Shown: positions 52,902-61,160 of the stretch, piece by piece
How positions within the stretch are numbered: position 1 is the stretch's first letter
How the letters are laid out: every line of letters starts with the position of its first letter
Source: Rhynchopus euleeides
Lineage: Eukaryota; Euglenozoa; Diplonemea; Diplonemida; Diplonemidae
Assembly: GCA_963210315.1 (NCBI GenBank)
Contig: OY723324.1
Location: 1,364,001-1,428,000, forward strand
Length of the DNA stretch: 64,000 bases
Reading direction: 5' to 3'
Program-made: the position numbers and the translations under genes
The notes under the pieces: model-generated
Databases searched by the model: none
The model's input: only the letters and a program-made list of their open reading frames with translations
Told to the model about the DNA's origin: nothing

Positions 52902-54740
52902 TCAACGAGGCGGGCGCGCTGGTAAAAGTGTAGGTGGCATCGACACTGGTGGCAACTCCACGGGGTGTGTGGCCTGCGTCCCTCGCGTGTACGCGTCTGC
53001 GCGTTGGTCGTGGGTCGCAACCCAGTGTGGAATAAGTCGTATCTGCTGGCGGCGCGCTGTTGTGTATATCTCCTGCAGCAGGAGGTTGCCTCGGTAGTTG
53101 GCGCAGTGGCCCTTCCGGAGCGCGAACACCAGGCCGAGGTTGTCTATGTGGCAGGTTACGCTTGCCTCCCTCACACGCTGCATCATGCGCACCCCCTGCC
53201 ACACTGCATACGCTTCCTTCAGGAAGATGTTCGTGTCCGCGTCGCTCCCTTCGAACGCCCCTTGGGACACTGACTCCCCTCCCGGCAGCACGAGCACCGC
53301 CGCCCACGCCGTGGATGACGCGTCTGTCCAGAGCTCAATGGTCGGTGGCGGGTTCTGCGGCGTATACCACTCGTTGTCCTCGATGAGGCGTGCCCGCGCC
53401 ACTGTCTCCGCCTGCACCGACGGAGGTACTGCGACCCTGGAGTCCCATCGGGCGTTGTTTGAGTGCGTCTGCTTCGCGATGCGCCGCACGAAGGACAACA
53501 CGGCTGGCATGTAACACATCGGTGTCCGCATCACATACGACTGCCAGACGAAAGACCCGAATACTCTGAACGCCCTGCGTGGTGTCGTGTGGCCGTTGAC
53601 GACTTCCTTGTACTCTTCCCGTCCGAGGACTTTTTGCACCCAGGCCGTGTCCATGTGGAAACGGTGTCGCGTCAGGTCGAAGTGGATCCCGAACACTGTG
53701 AAGTCCTGCAGCGGCACGCCGTGTTGTGTGTCGTCGAAGTTCAGGGCGGCCCCCACCTTCTCGCAGCGGCTGATGAAGTCGGCGTACCTCGCCTGTGCCT
53801 CTGGTAGGGAGTCTCCGACAGCGATGAAGTTGTCAATCCAGACTATTCCGTGCTCTGGCGGGAGCAGCACGCGTGCGCTGCGGTTCGCGATTGCCGGGGA
53901 ATGTGACCACCCCATGCACATGACAGTCAGGAAGGTCTTCACGAATGTCTTTCTCTCCCCGCCTAGGCGCACTTCGAAATAGCGTTGGATCTCCTTGTGT
54001 ACGGGGAACTGGTAGAACCAGCTGCGTGCATCTGCCATCACCACCCAGCTCGCCGCGGCCACTCGCTGTGTCACCTCCGTGATGTCCTGCAAACGCATGT
54101 CCGGTGGGCGTGTCATCAGTGCATTTAGCCGCCTTGCGTCGACGATGAAACGTTGGCCCCCAGACTTCTTGGACACGGTGAACGCTGGCAGCGTGAGGTA
54201 CGGGTGTGCATCCGCCTCCGTCAGGACGCCATACTCAACCAAGGTGTCCAGGTGGTGCAACATGTGGCGTGATACCTTCCTCCCCGTTTTACGTAGTTCT
54301 TGGCGGGCCTCGGGAAGCAGTGCGTCAGCGAAAGCGGCTGGCTTGGTGATGAGGTCCAAGACCCCCGTCAGTTCACCCTCGCTGTCCAACCGTCGCAGTT
54401 CCTTGAGATTGAGGCGCGAGGTGCAGATCTCCGCGATGTAGTCCTCTTCCTCCGACAGCTCCGTCTTCGCGTTGGCTGGCCGTATCACCTTCCCCCCCGT
54501 GCACACACCCAAGTCCTCCCCGTAGAGGTCCTCGACACCCGGACCGTACGACTCTGCGCTATCCACCTCGCTCCACGCTTCCTCATCACTGGGTGGTGGG
54601 TCGGACGCGGCTTCGTCGGGTGTGGCATCTTCGTAGTAGCGGCGCGCTGCGAACAGCCTCGTGGTCCCCGGGAAGTGGGTTGCTGTCAGGGGTTTTGGCT
54701 GTGTGCGCGTCGTCCCCCCTTGCTGTCGTTTTTTCTTCAC
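52902..54740 (-). CDS. Reverse transcriptase-RNase H of the retrotransposon
   Basis: About 612 codons. RT motifs in order: QRFIVDARRLNALM, MADARSWFYQFPV (motif A Asp), MGWSHSPAIAN (motif B), and VWIDNFIAVGD at the motif C position, where the usual second Asp of -DD is Asn. RNase H motifs follow: LWTDASSTAWAAVL, KEAYAVWQG, CHIDNLGLVFALRKG and HDQRADAYTRG. The frame is -1 relative to the recombinase and overlaps its end. There is no Met before the RT core (first at about 54270), so expression by frameshifting, reinitiation or a non-AUG start is likely. The frame remains open far upstream across the recombinase, but that part looks like a shadow. Confidence 0.88.
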   Translation of the reverse strand: MKKKRQQGGTTRTQPKPLTATHFPGTTRLFAARRYYEDATPDEAASDPPPSDEEAWSEVDSAESYGPGVEDLYGEDLGVCTGGKVIRPANAKTELSEEEDYIAEICTSRLNLKELRRLDSEGELTGVLDLITKPAAFADALLPEARQELRKTGRKVSRHMLHHLDTLVEYGVLTEADAHPYLTLPAFTVSKKSGGQRFIVDARRLNALMTRPPDMRLQDITEVTQRVAAASWVVMADARSWFYQFPVHKEIQRYFEVRLGGERKTFVKTFLTVMCMGWSHSPAIANRSARVLLPPEHGIVWIDNFIAVGDSLPEAQARYADFISRCEKVGAALNFDDTQHGVPLQDFTVFGIHFDLTRHRFHMDTAWVQKVLGREEYKEVVNGHTTPRRAFRVFGSFVWQSYVMRTPMCYMPAVLSFVRRIAKQTHSNNARWDSRVAVPPSVQAETVARARLIEDNEWYTPQNPPPTIELWTDASSTAWAAVLVLPGGESVSQGAFEGSDADTNIFLKEAYAVWQGVRMMQRVREASVTCHIDNLGLVFALRKGHCANYRGNLLLQEIYTTARRQQIRLIPHWVATHDQRADAYTRGTQATHPVELPPVSMPPTLLPARPPR

Positions 54741-55699
54741 CACTCGATCTTCGCCGACACCTGTGCTGTCTCGCGCGCGTGTGCGTTTTCCGCCGCTGAT
54801 ACGTAACGCATCACACCGTCGACCGTCGCGTGTCTCGAGAGGAGGCGCACCTCCTCCAGTGGAACGTTCTTTCGCGCAAGCTGTGTGAGTGCCCCCCTCC
54901 GCAGAGAGTGTGCCGTGAGCCCCCTCCGTGCCCGCTTGACGGCTTTTACCACGGTCCGGTAGGTGACGTCCGCCGGGAACAGTCTCGTCTCTCCTGCTCT
55001 GCGCGCCCTGCGGAGGCGGTGTCGGAGGATACGGTGTAGGTCCTTCGGCAGGGAGATCCCTGTGATGTGACCCATGTGGAAGGGGTCCGCCTTCGACTGG
55101 GTCCAGCGCACGTATATCGGCTCGCTGCGCTTTTCCGCTGTGACGTCCTTCACATACAAGCGCAGTGCGTCCGAGGCCCTTGCCGCACCCCCCCACATGA
55201 TGCCGAGCAGCAGTTTCACGAGGGGACGTGGCTCCTTCGCTAGCGCCTCCCGGATGTTGTGGGCTGTTGCTGGTTCTGCTTGCTTCAGTGGTCGTAGTGC
55301 TCCTCCCCGTTTCAGCGCCCGCCTGTAGTCCGCCACAATTTGTTTTCCGTCGAGGGGGAACGCTGCGAAGCGTCTGAGTGCTGCTGCAAGGTTGTTGAGG
55401 TACTGGAGGGCGGACTGCACTGATAGCCCGTCCTTCCGTTGCTTCGTGGCCCACAGCACCGCCCCTTCGTCGTGTGGCAGTGTTCGCCTCTCCGCTTTCA
55501 TCCACCCTTCCCGGAACTGCGAGTACCTGTCGTATGTGCGGCGGAGGGCCCCCCAGTATGTGGGTGCGAGGGCTTGGGCCAGGGTGTGTTGCAGTTCCTG
55601 GCGAATGGTGGTTGCTTCCTCCGGGGTCACGCTCGTCTCGGTCTTGCGGGGGCGTCCTCTTGTTGACGGGGGGGCAGATGGTACTGCCTTCACATACAC
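54737..55699 (-). CDS. Tyrosine recombinase of the retrotransposon
   Basis: 320 aa. The C-terminal catalytic domain has the first Arg in GGAARASDALRLYV, the H-x-x-R box as AHSLRRGALTQLA, the second His in LLSRHATVDGVMRY and the Tyr nucleophile in VMRYV. These are the R-H-R-H-Y set of the lambda-integrase family. The N-terminal 130 residues are a helical core-binding domain. It would integrate a circular double-stranded DNA intermediate, explaining the absence of a target duplication. It starts 57 nt after the gag stop. The stop codon overlaps the RT frame (GGTGA). Intact, without stops or frameshifts. Confidence 0.93.
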   Translation of the reverse strand: MYVKAVPSAPPSTRGRPRKTETSVTPEEATTIRQELQHTLAQALAPTYWGALRRTYDRYSQFREGWMKAERRTLPHDEGAVLWATKQRKDGLSVQSALQYLNNLAAALRRFAAFPLDGKQIVADYRRALKRGGALRPLKQAEPATAHNIREALAKEPRPLVKLLLGIMWGGAARASDALRLYVKDVTAEKRSEPIYVRWTQSKADPFHMGHITGISLPKDLHRILRHRLRRARRAGETRLFPADVTYRTVVKAVKRARRGLTAHSLRRGALTQLARKNVPLEEVRLLSRHATVDGVMRYVSAAENAHARETAQVSAKIEW

Positions 55700-55756
55700 T
55701 ACCGCGGCGGGGGGGAGGGTCGTGGCCCGCGGGCGTCCCCTGCTGGTGTCGGGGAG

Positions 55757-56827
55757 TCACTGTCGCTTGCCTTTCCCCCCCCGTCCTTTGTGATGGCCCT
55801 TTCCCGAGTAGGGCGCGGGGCGGTCCTGCGTGTTACGCTCCTGTAGGAACCGCTCCTGAAACGCGGCCCGCCTCTCCTGTGTGTCGTCCTGCGTGGCCCG
55901 CCCCTCCCGGAGTAGGCGCCCGTGTGTCACCGCATCGTACTTCGCTGGGTCCATAATCTTCGCCTTTGCCAGGTAGAGGCGGGCGCCCGCGCGCCCCTTC
56001 AGGAGAAAGTGCGAGTTCATAACGACGATTGTCTTGTGGAGGGCCTCGGTAAAGCGATCCGGATCATCGTCGTCGCGGATCAGTCCCATTGTCTGAAACA
56101 GAGCGTCGAAGGCCTGGATGAGCTGGTGTTGCCAGTCTGGTGAGCTCGGGGCATCGCTGAGCTCCGCCTGTCGGAAAACCCGGGATACCTCAGCTTTCAC
56201 CAACCTGCGTCCGGGGACAGTGGCGATCGACGATCCCCAGGTCGACACGATGTGGGCGGAGAAATCGGCGGGCAGCTCGGCCTCCGTCCGCTGCAGCGCC
56301 TTCTGCAGGGTGGCGATCTGCTTCGCCTGCGTCTCCACGGTCTTCTTCAGCTCCTTCTGTTCCTTCTCCAGCCGGCCTGTCAATTTCAGCAGGTACTCCA
56401 GCGAGTTCGCCACGCGGAGATCGGTGTTCGAGTCGGCGGGGTGGTGTGCGTCCCTGTGCTGGAGGCCCGTGCCACTCTGGCTGTCCGCCTCGCTGTACTC
56501 CCCGTCCTCGCCTAGCTCGCCCGTCGCTGCTGCCAGGTCCGCCGCGGTCTCCTCGTCGACTGCCTGCCGGACCCATGCGCACTCGGGGCACACCCAGCCC
56601 CTGTCCCCTGCGCCCTCGAGCCATTCGGGGACGACGTGCGCCGGGATGTGCTCTCTCAAGCACGTCCTGACCGTGGTCCCACCGCAGTCGTGGCAGCTGA
56701 ATGCGGTCCTGGCTGTGTGTGTAGTATTGCACGTTTCGAATATGCACTCGGGGCGACGCTCTGCTGGCTCGTTGTCGGGGTGGGCGGGGTCGGGAACCTT
56801 CAGGGTGTCCCAATCCAGAGTGGCCAT
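55757..56827 (-). CDS. Gag-like protein of the retrotransposon
   Basis: 356 aa from MATLDWDTLK. Residues about 25-90 carry a Cys/His cluster (CIFETCNTTHTARTAFSCHD, then TCLREH and WVCPEC) that looks like a PHD/RING-type zinc-binding fold. An acidic stretch follows. A strong coiled coil (EYLLKLTGRLEKEQKELKKT region) spans about 155-195. The C-terminal half is helical and ends in a basic Gly/Lys/Arg tail (GKGHHKGRGGKGKRQ), suited to nucleic-acid binding. Typical retroelement CCHC knuckles are absent. The frame is open another 52 codons upstream through in-frame 36-bp tandem repeats, so an N-terminally extended form starting at 56983 is possible. Confidence 0.8.
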   Translation of the reverse strand: MATLDWDTLKVPDPAHPDNEPAERRPECIFETCNTTHTARTAFSCHDCGGTTVRTCLREHIPAHVVPEWLEGAGDRGWVCPECAWVRQAVDEETAADLAAATGELGEDGEYSEADSQSGTGLQHRDAHHPADSNTDLRVANSLEYLLKLTGRLEKEQKELKKTVETQAKQIATLQKALQRTEAELPADFSAHIVSTWGSSIATVPGRRLVKAEVSRVFRQAELSDAPSSPDWQHQLIQAFDALFQTMGLIRDDDDPDRFTEALHKTIVVMNSHFLLKGRAGARLYLAKAKIMDPAKYDAVTHGRLLREGRATQDDTQERRAAFQERFLQERNTQDRPAPYSGKGHHKGRGGKGKRQ

Positions 56828-56834
56828 CTTCTCT

Positions 56835-57050
56835 GTTACGCAGCTCGGCGTAGTTACTGTTCCTCTCCTATTCACGCAGCTCGGCGTAGTTTCTGTTCCT
56901 CTCCTATTCACGCAGCTCGGCGTAGTTTCTGTTTCTCTCCTATACACGCAGCTCGGCGTAGTTTCTGTTCCTCTCCTATACACGCAGCTCGGCGTACTCC
57001 CTCAGCCCGTTCTGTTCCTCTCCTATACACGCAGCTCGGCGTACTCTGTC
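56835..57050 (-). repeat. 36-bp tandem repeats in the retrotransposon leader
   Basis: Six copies of a unit containing ACGCAGCTCGGCGTA at 56837, 56873, 56909, 56945, 56981 and 57029. The 36-bp period keeps the gag frame open through the first copies (RRGTETTPSCVN units). Possible internal promoter or packaging repeats. Confidence 0.85.
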
Positions 57051-57104
57051 CGCTTCTGTCACTCTTGCTCCCCTCTTGATTCTCTCGCCTGCTTGATAGT
57101 TTGA

Positions 57105-57236
57105 TGCGTTGACGCTTCTACACACAAAACCCTGAACTGATCACACCCTGAGCCTGATGAAGGGTGGGGTTAGTGTATAGAGCACGTTTGGTTGCAGCTG
57201 TGGTGGGGCGCTTTCCGCTCACACGAGTGTGCTTAA
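57105..57236 (-). repeat. Split direct repeat A1
   Basis: 132 bp identical to 52658-52789, forming the 5' terminus of the element in its own orientation. Confidence 0.92.
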
Positions 57237-57592
57237 TAATATACCGTATACGTAAATATTTTGGAACGTAAATATTATGGAACGTAAATATTATGGAACG
57301 TAAATATTTTGGAACGCTGGTGGGTTGGCGTTCCAGATTTTTTTCGTTCCATAATATTTACAGGGCTTTCTGCGACTCGGGGACTTGGACCAGGTGATCG
57401 GACGGCATACAGAGTCCCTGACGGGACCTACTCGTGCACTTTTCGCGCGATTCCTGACGCAAGCCGTCCTCACCACCGAGTCCCCAACTGGCCCTGTAAA
57501 TATTATGGAACGTAAATATTATGGAACGGACCGGCCAAAAATGGGCCCGTTCCATAATATTTACGTTCCATAATATTTACGTATACGGTAAT
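57237..57592. mobile_element. AT-rich MITE with ~43-bp inverted ends
   Basis: About 350 bp. The ends TACCGTATACGTAAATATT are perfect inverted copies at 57242 and 57590, followed on both arms by several TAAATATTATGGAACG units. The centre (57360-57490) is GC-rich and itself inverted: CAGGGCTTTCTGCGACTCGG on one side, CCGAGTCCCCAACTGGCCCTG on the other in part. No coding. It lies against the outer end of the retrotransposon. The homologous unoccupied site (63862-63871) reads TAATAATCAG, compatible with a 2-bp TA or 4-bp TAAT target duplication. Confidence 0.8.
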
Positions 57593-57740
57593 CAGGAAAC
57601 TCTCTTCGGGGGCCCTTCGCTGTGCCACTGTACGTGTCTCAGTGTGTGACGTGACAGGCAGTTTAGTGAGCCAGCTCACCTTTTCTCAGTTTCTGTCGAC
57701 ACTGTGTTAGGACTGATCATGTCATCCTGCAACATGTTGG
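57593..57740 (+). repeat. Long dispersed repeat, copy beta (right part)
   Basis: Matches 63868-64000 (GGGGG-C-TTCGCTGTGCCACTG, CGTGTCTCAGTGTGTGAC). It is the continuation of the repeat interrupted at 52601. Confidence 0.88.
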
Positions 57741-57869
57741 CAAGAGGTGAAGTGGCGTCGTGTTGTAATGTTGAGGTTAAGTTGCAGTTGCTGTGCGCGT
57801 GGGTGGTTGTGGCATGCTGCAGCACACGTTGTTGGGAAGTGAAGAGAGGAAGGTGAAAATCACGGCCCC

Positions 57870-58019
57870 CCACCCCACCCCACAAAACCCAACCCTCCCC
57901 ACCACCAGCACCAACACTTGCGCGAGGTGCAACACTGTTTGCGTGTTCCGTGCAACACCACAGCCGCACCACACCACACCACACCACACCACACCCCCTC
58001 CTCCTCCCGACAGGCTGCA
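57870..58019 (+). repeat. Shared 5' block upstream of the 58122 gene
   Basis: About 95% identical to 45424-45571, including the acceptor-like CTCCCGACAG. See the finding on shared 5' blocks. Confidence 0.85.
57990..58013 (+). promoter_or_regulatory. Predicted trans-splice acceptor
   Basis: CACCCCCTCCTCCTCCCGACAG is the copy of the site before the 45684 gene. A second candidate (CACCTTCTGCAG, 58083) lies 39 nt before the ATG. Confidence 0.5.
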
Positions 58020-58121
58020 TCCCCCGCGCACCCCCAGACACAGCTTCTTCTTTCCCGGCGCTCTCTCTGGACACCTTCTGCAGCCCACACACACACACAG
58101 CCCCGCCCTTCCTCCGCCGTC

Positions 58122-59213
58122 ATGCCCCTGATGTCCGCCGCCCGTGCTGGTGCGCCTTCCGGGGCACGGGCCGTCGCCTTCGGCAGCGGCACGGCCAGGG
58201 ACGGCCGCGCCACCACCACGATCACCACCACCACCACCACCACCTGCCGCGCGCCGCGCACGGCACCCACCCCCTGCGCCAAACGGGGCGGCAAGCCGCA
58301 GTGCGGGACCCGCAGGGCAGTGGGTGCCAGCAGCAGCACCACCACCGCCACCGCCGCCGCCGCCGCCAGTGCCATCGTGGCGAAGTCGCGTCGGGCGCCA
58401 CGCGCCGCCGCTGGGCAGGAGGAGGCTGCTGCGCCGCCCGCCGGGGTGCCGAGTGCGTGCCGGCCTACCTGGCGGCTGCCGACTGCTGCCACCGACAGAC
58501 AGGCAGACGCAGAGACGGTGACACTGACAGAGACAGAGGCAGAAGCAGAATCAGAATCAGAATCAGAGACGGAGGTAGACAGCGACAGCGGCGACGACAC
58601 CGACGCCGACACAGGTGCCACGGCTGAGGAGGAGCTGGAGCTGGAGGAGGTGCCCCGCCGCAAGGTGCAGCTGCTGCTGTTCGAGATCGGGGTGGTGCCG
58701 CACGGGTCGGAGCCCGACGCGCTGGTGCGGACGCTGCAGGAGGAGATGGAGTGGGTCTTCCGGCTGGTGTCGGCGTGCGGGGCGGTGTGGCTGTTGGAGG
58801 CGGCAGAGGATCCCCCAACCTGGAAGCCGGAGGCGGGTGGGCGCGGGCTGCGCATCGCCCGGCACATCCGGCTGGAGGAGGCGGACGTGGCTTCCCTCGT
58901 GGAGGAGGTGAAGATGCTGGAGCTGAAGGTTTTCGAGCCTGCGGAGCCGCGGGTGGTGCACCCGCACGTGCTCCGGAAGGACCTGGACGCGCGCATGCTG
59001 TGCCCCCCGCAGCACAGCTGGCTGGAGGAGGACGAGGACGAGGAGGAGGAGGAGGAGGAGCAGCAGCAGGACGAGGAGGAGGAGGAGTATGAGTGTGTCC
59101 CTGAGCAGGAGGAAACGGCACCGGAGCAGCCGGAAAGGCGGCGGCGGAAAAGGGGCAAGAGGGGGAACAGGGCGAAGAAGGCGGGGAAGGGGGGCCAGCG
59201 ACAGGATGCATGA
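58122..59213 (+). CDS. Unknown acidic/basic, probably nuclear protein
   Basis: 363 aa, one exon. Residues 1-150 are low complexity (poly-Thr, Ala/Arg-rich). Residues about 135-175 form a Ser/Glu/Asp acidic stretch (ETEAEAESESESETEVDSD). The only folded-looking part is about 178-300 (KVQLLLFEIGVVPHGSEPDA, LRIARHIRLEEADVASLVEE, VHPHVLRKDLDARM). A long Glu run then precedes a basic tail (RRRRKRGKRGNRAKKAGKGG) that would serve as a nuclear or nucleolar localisation signal. No family recognised. The antisense strand also has a long frame, but it is Ser/Cys low complexity and a shadow. The ATG follows acceptor-like AGs within a block shared with the 45684 gene. Confidence 0.65.
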   Translation: MPLMSAARAGAPSGARAVAFGSGTARDGRATTTITTTTTTTCRAPRTAPTPCAKRGGKPQCGTRRAVGASSSTTTATAAAAASAIVAKSRRAPRAAAGQEEAAAPPAGVPSACRPTWRLPTAATDRQADAETVTLTETEAEAESESESETEVDSDSGDDTDADTGATAEEELELEEVPRRKVQLLLFEIGVVPHGSEPDALVRTLQEEMEWVFRLVSACGAVWLLEAAEDPPTWKPEAGGRGLRIARHIRLEEADVASLVEEVKMLELKVFEPAEPRVVHPHVLRKDLDARMLCPPQHSWLEEDEDEEEEEEEQQQDEEEEEYECVPEQEETAPEQPERRRRKRGKRGNRAKKAGKGGQRQDA

Positions 59214-59410
59214 ACTGTAACCCCCAGCCCTTCCAAATCCTTCGGGCACCCGCAGTGCCTGCAGGGCGCGTGGTGTGCCGGTCCCCCCCCCTGTCTCGCT
59301 GACAAGCAGGAGGAGAGGGAGCGCCGAAGGGCGCGGCCGCCCGCAGCACCACCGGGGTTTCCGGCAGCCGCGCCGCTCGCGATGGCACAGACTGAGCTGA
59401 GCTTGCTGTC
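59214..59410. other. Short 3' flank with a satellite fragment
   Basis: 59335-59390 resembles part of the 50-kb satellite unit (GCAGCACCACCGGGGTTTCC). No gene. Confidence 0.5.
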
Positions 59411-59413
59411 CGC

Positions 59414-60845
59414 GTTGTTTGGGGAATCACCAGGACGACGATGAATCAGGATGTTCAAGCCCCAAGCCGATTCGACATGATGCATTTCAGTGGCGAAGTT
59501 GGTCTCCCCGCAGATCTGTCGCAGGCCGCGACGTCTCGTTCCCCGCCGCACCCACCCTGGCAACGCAACTGGGTGGAGGAGATGATTGCCTTTGGGCAGA
59601 AGGCGGCTGAGATGAAATCAATACGGTTGACCCGCTGACGATCAGCCGTGCAAGCTCAGCTGCTAAGCTGCCCCAGCAGCCGCCGAAGGGCAGGATCTTC
59701 AAGTCGGAGCCACTGCGGCGAAATTCCCGGGGTGGGTGGGTGGGTGGGTGGGTGGGGGTGTTGCACAGAAACATGGTGTCTGGGTTTTTGGTTTTCGGGT
59801 GCTCTTGCTTTGCTGTGCCTCTGTAGTCCCAATTGACACTTCCCCGAAATCCCATCCGCACACACACACTCATTTTCGTCCTGTATTCTGGTTGCATCAG
59901 AGTGATGTGTTGTGTGTGTCCGAAAGGTAAGCGCGACACTGTTATTTTGTTGATCGCACGAAACTCACAGAACGGTTTTGCCTGCGGAATGTGTGGTGTG
60001 TCCATTGACAGGCGCATGATGAGAGTGTGTGTCACGGCAAGCACTTCCCACCCACTTCCCTCGGTCGCGTGCACTTCCGCCTGACGAGCACCTTGTTGGG
60101 AGACACACTTACACTCCACGTCCCCACCGTGCACGTCACCAGAAGTTTGCACAAACTGAACAAAGCAACACAAAGTAAGACAGAATGTACCCGGCAATCC
60201 TTGTATTTGCTTTTCTAATTCCGCGGGCTGGCTCTCGCGAGCTTCAACTTCAACCCCGCCCTGTATTCCCATCCCCTGTATCGATGTATTCCCCAGTCTT
60301 CACTTTCCCTCGCTCCACCCAGGCCCAGGCCCACACCCACACCCACACATACCAGAACGAATCAGAACCGTCACAATTCACATTTTTAAACGTGATTGAA
60401 ATGAAGGTGAAAGGGCACGCAATCAGGTTGTATTCTGTCTCCCATCCCTTTCCCTCCACCTACACGCCCACGCCGTTTTGCCTTTCCTTTTCTTTTCCAC
60501 AACTATTTTCCCGCGCCTCGGGATGCCTGATATGATATGATATGAAATGAACTTCACTGAATTAAGCTGAAATGGAATGAAATGACATGACATGAAGAAA
60601 ACCAAGGTGAAGTGAAGCTTGTGTGTTAAAGAGTGCAGCTGGCAGCTCATCTGAACTGTGGCTGCACTACTCCGCAACAAAGACTCAGATGCAGCGAACC
60701 CCTGCTTTGATCAGCCAGGGGTCTAAGCTGTGGTCTGTGATCCGTCATCTGTGATCTGTGATCTGTTCTGTGTGGGTGTCCACCCTTCCGCTTCCGCACC
60801 GCACACGTCCCACCCCCGCTATAACTTGAGAGCAGTGAGAGCACA
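59414..60845 (+). repeat. Long dispersed repeat, copy gamma (left part)
   Basis: Collinear with copy beta except for about 500 bp of unique sequence at 59700-60212. Includes a conserved frame at 59441-59638 (NQDVQAPSRFDMMH, then PWQRNWVEEMI and QKAAEMK) that is frameshifted in copy beta. It may be a remnant of a repeat-encoded protein. Interrupted at 60845 by the inverted-repeat element. Confidence 0.85.
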
Positions 60846-61160
60846 CACGGTGGACTCCAGCGGCCCTAGCGGGAGTCTGGGAGCGGGAGTCTGAGCGGGT
60901 GTCAAAGACTCCCGCTAGCGGGAGTCTATACTCCCGCTAGGGGGAGTCTGACTCCCCCTAGCGGGAGTCTTTTCACCTATTTTCATCCATTTTTCCCATG
61001 ATATAGTTACAGTCTACTGGCGTGGGGGGTAAAATCATGGTGGAAGAGGGATGGGGAGGGGCTTGTTTTGCTTCTGTCAGTTTCCCCGGACTCTGGACTA
61101 CCTACCTATCCTCCTGGTAGCGGCTGCACCTGCGGAGGTGAGCGGTTAGAATTTGAGGTG

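Larger units (their letters stand above)
52602..57236 (-). mobile_element. Tyrosine-recombinase retrotransposon, VIPER-like gene order
   Basis: A 4.6-kb element on the minus strand. Order in the element's sense: A1 repeat (57236-57105), leader with 36-bp repeats, gag, tyrosine recombinase, RT-RNase H, then B1 (52864-52790), A2 (52789-52658), B2 (52676-52602). This split direct repeat arrangement (A1...B1-A2-B2) is diagnostic of Ngaro/VIPER/TATE-type elements rather than LTR or inverted-repeat DIRS types. The gene order with recombinase before RT is as I recall for trypanosomatid VIPER. The host repeat copy at 63841-63871 shows the intact target, so insertion made no target duplication. A1 and A2 look identical over 132 bp, implying a recent insertion. 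Confidence 0.92.

Noticed and set aside
57860-59563. A 567-codon antisense frame opposite the 58122 gene
   Set aside because: Dominated by Ser and Cys runs that mirror the Glu/Asp codons of the sense strand; the sense protein has a folded-looking core and the antisense does not.
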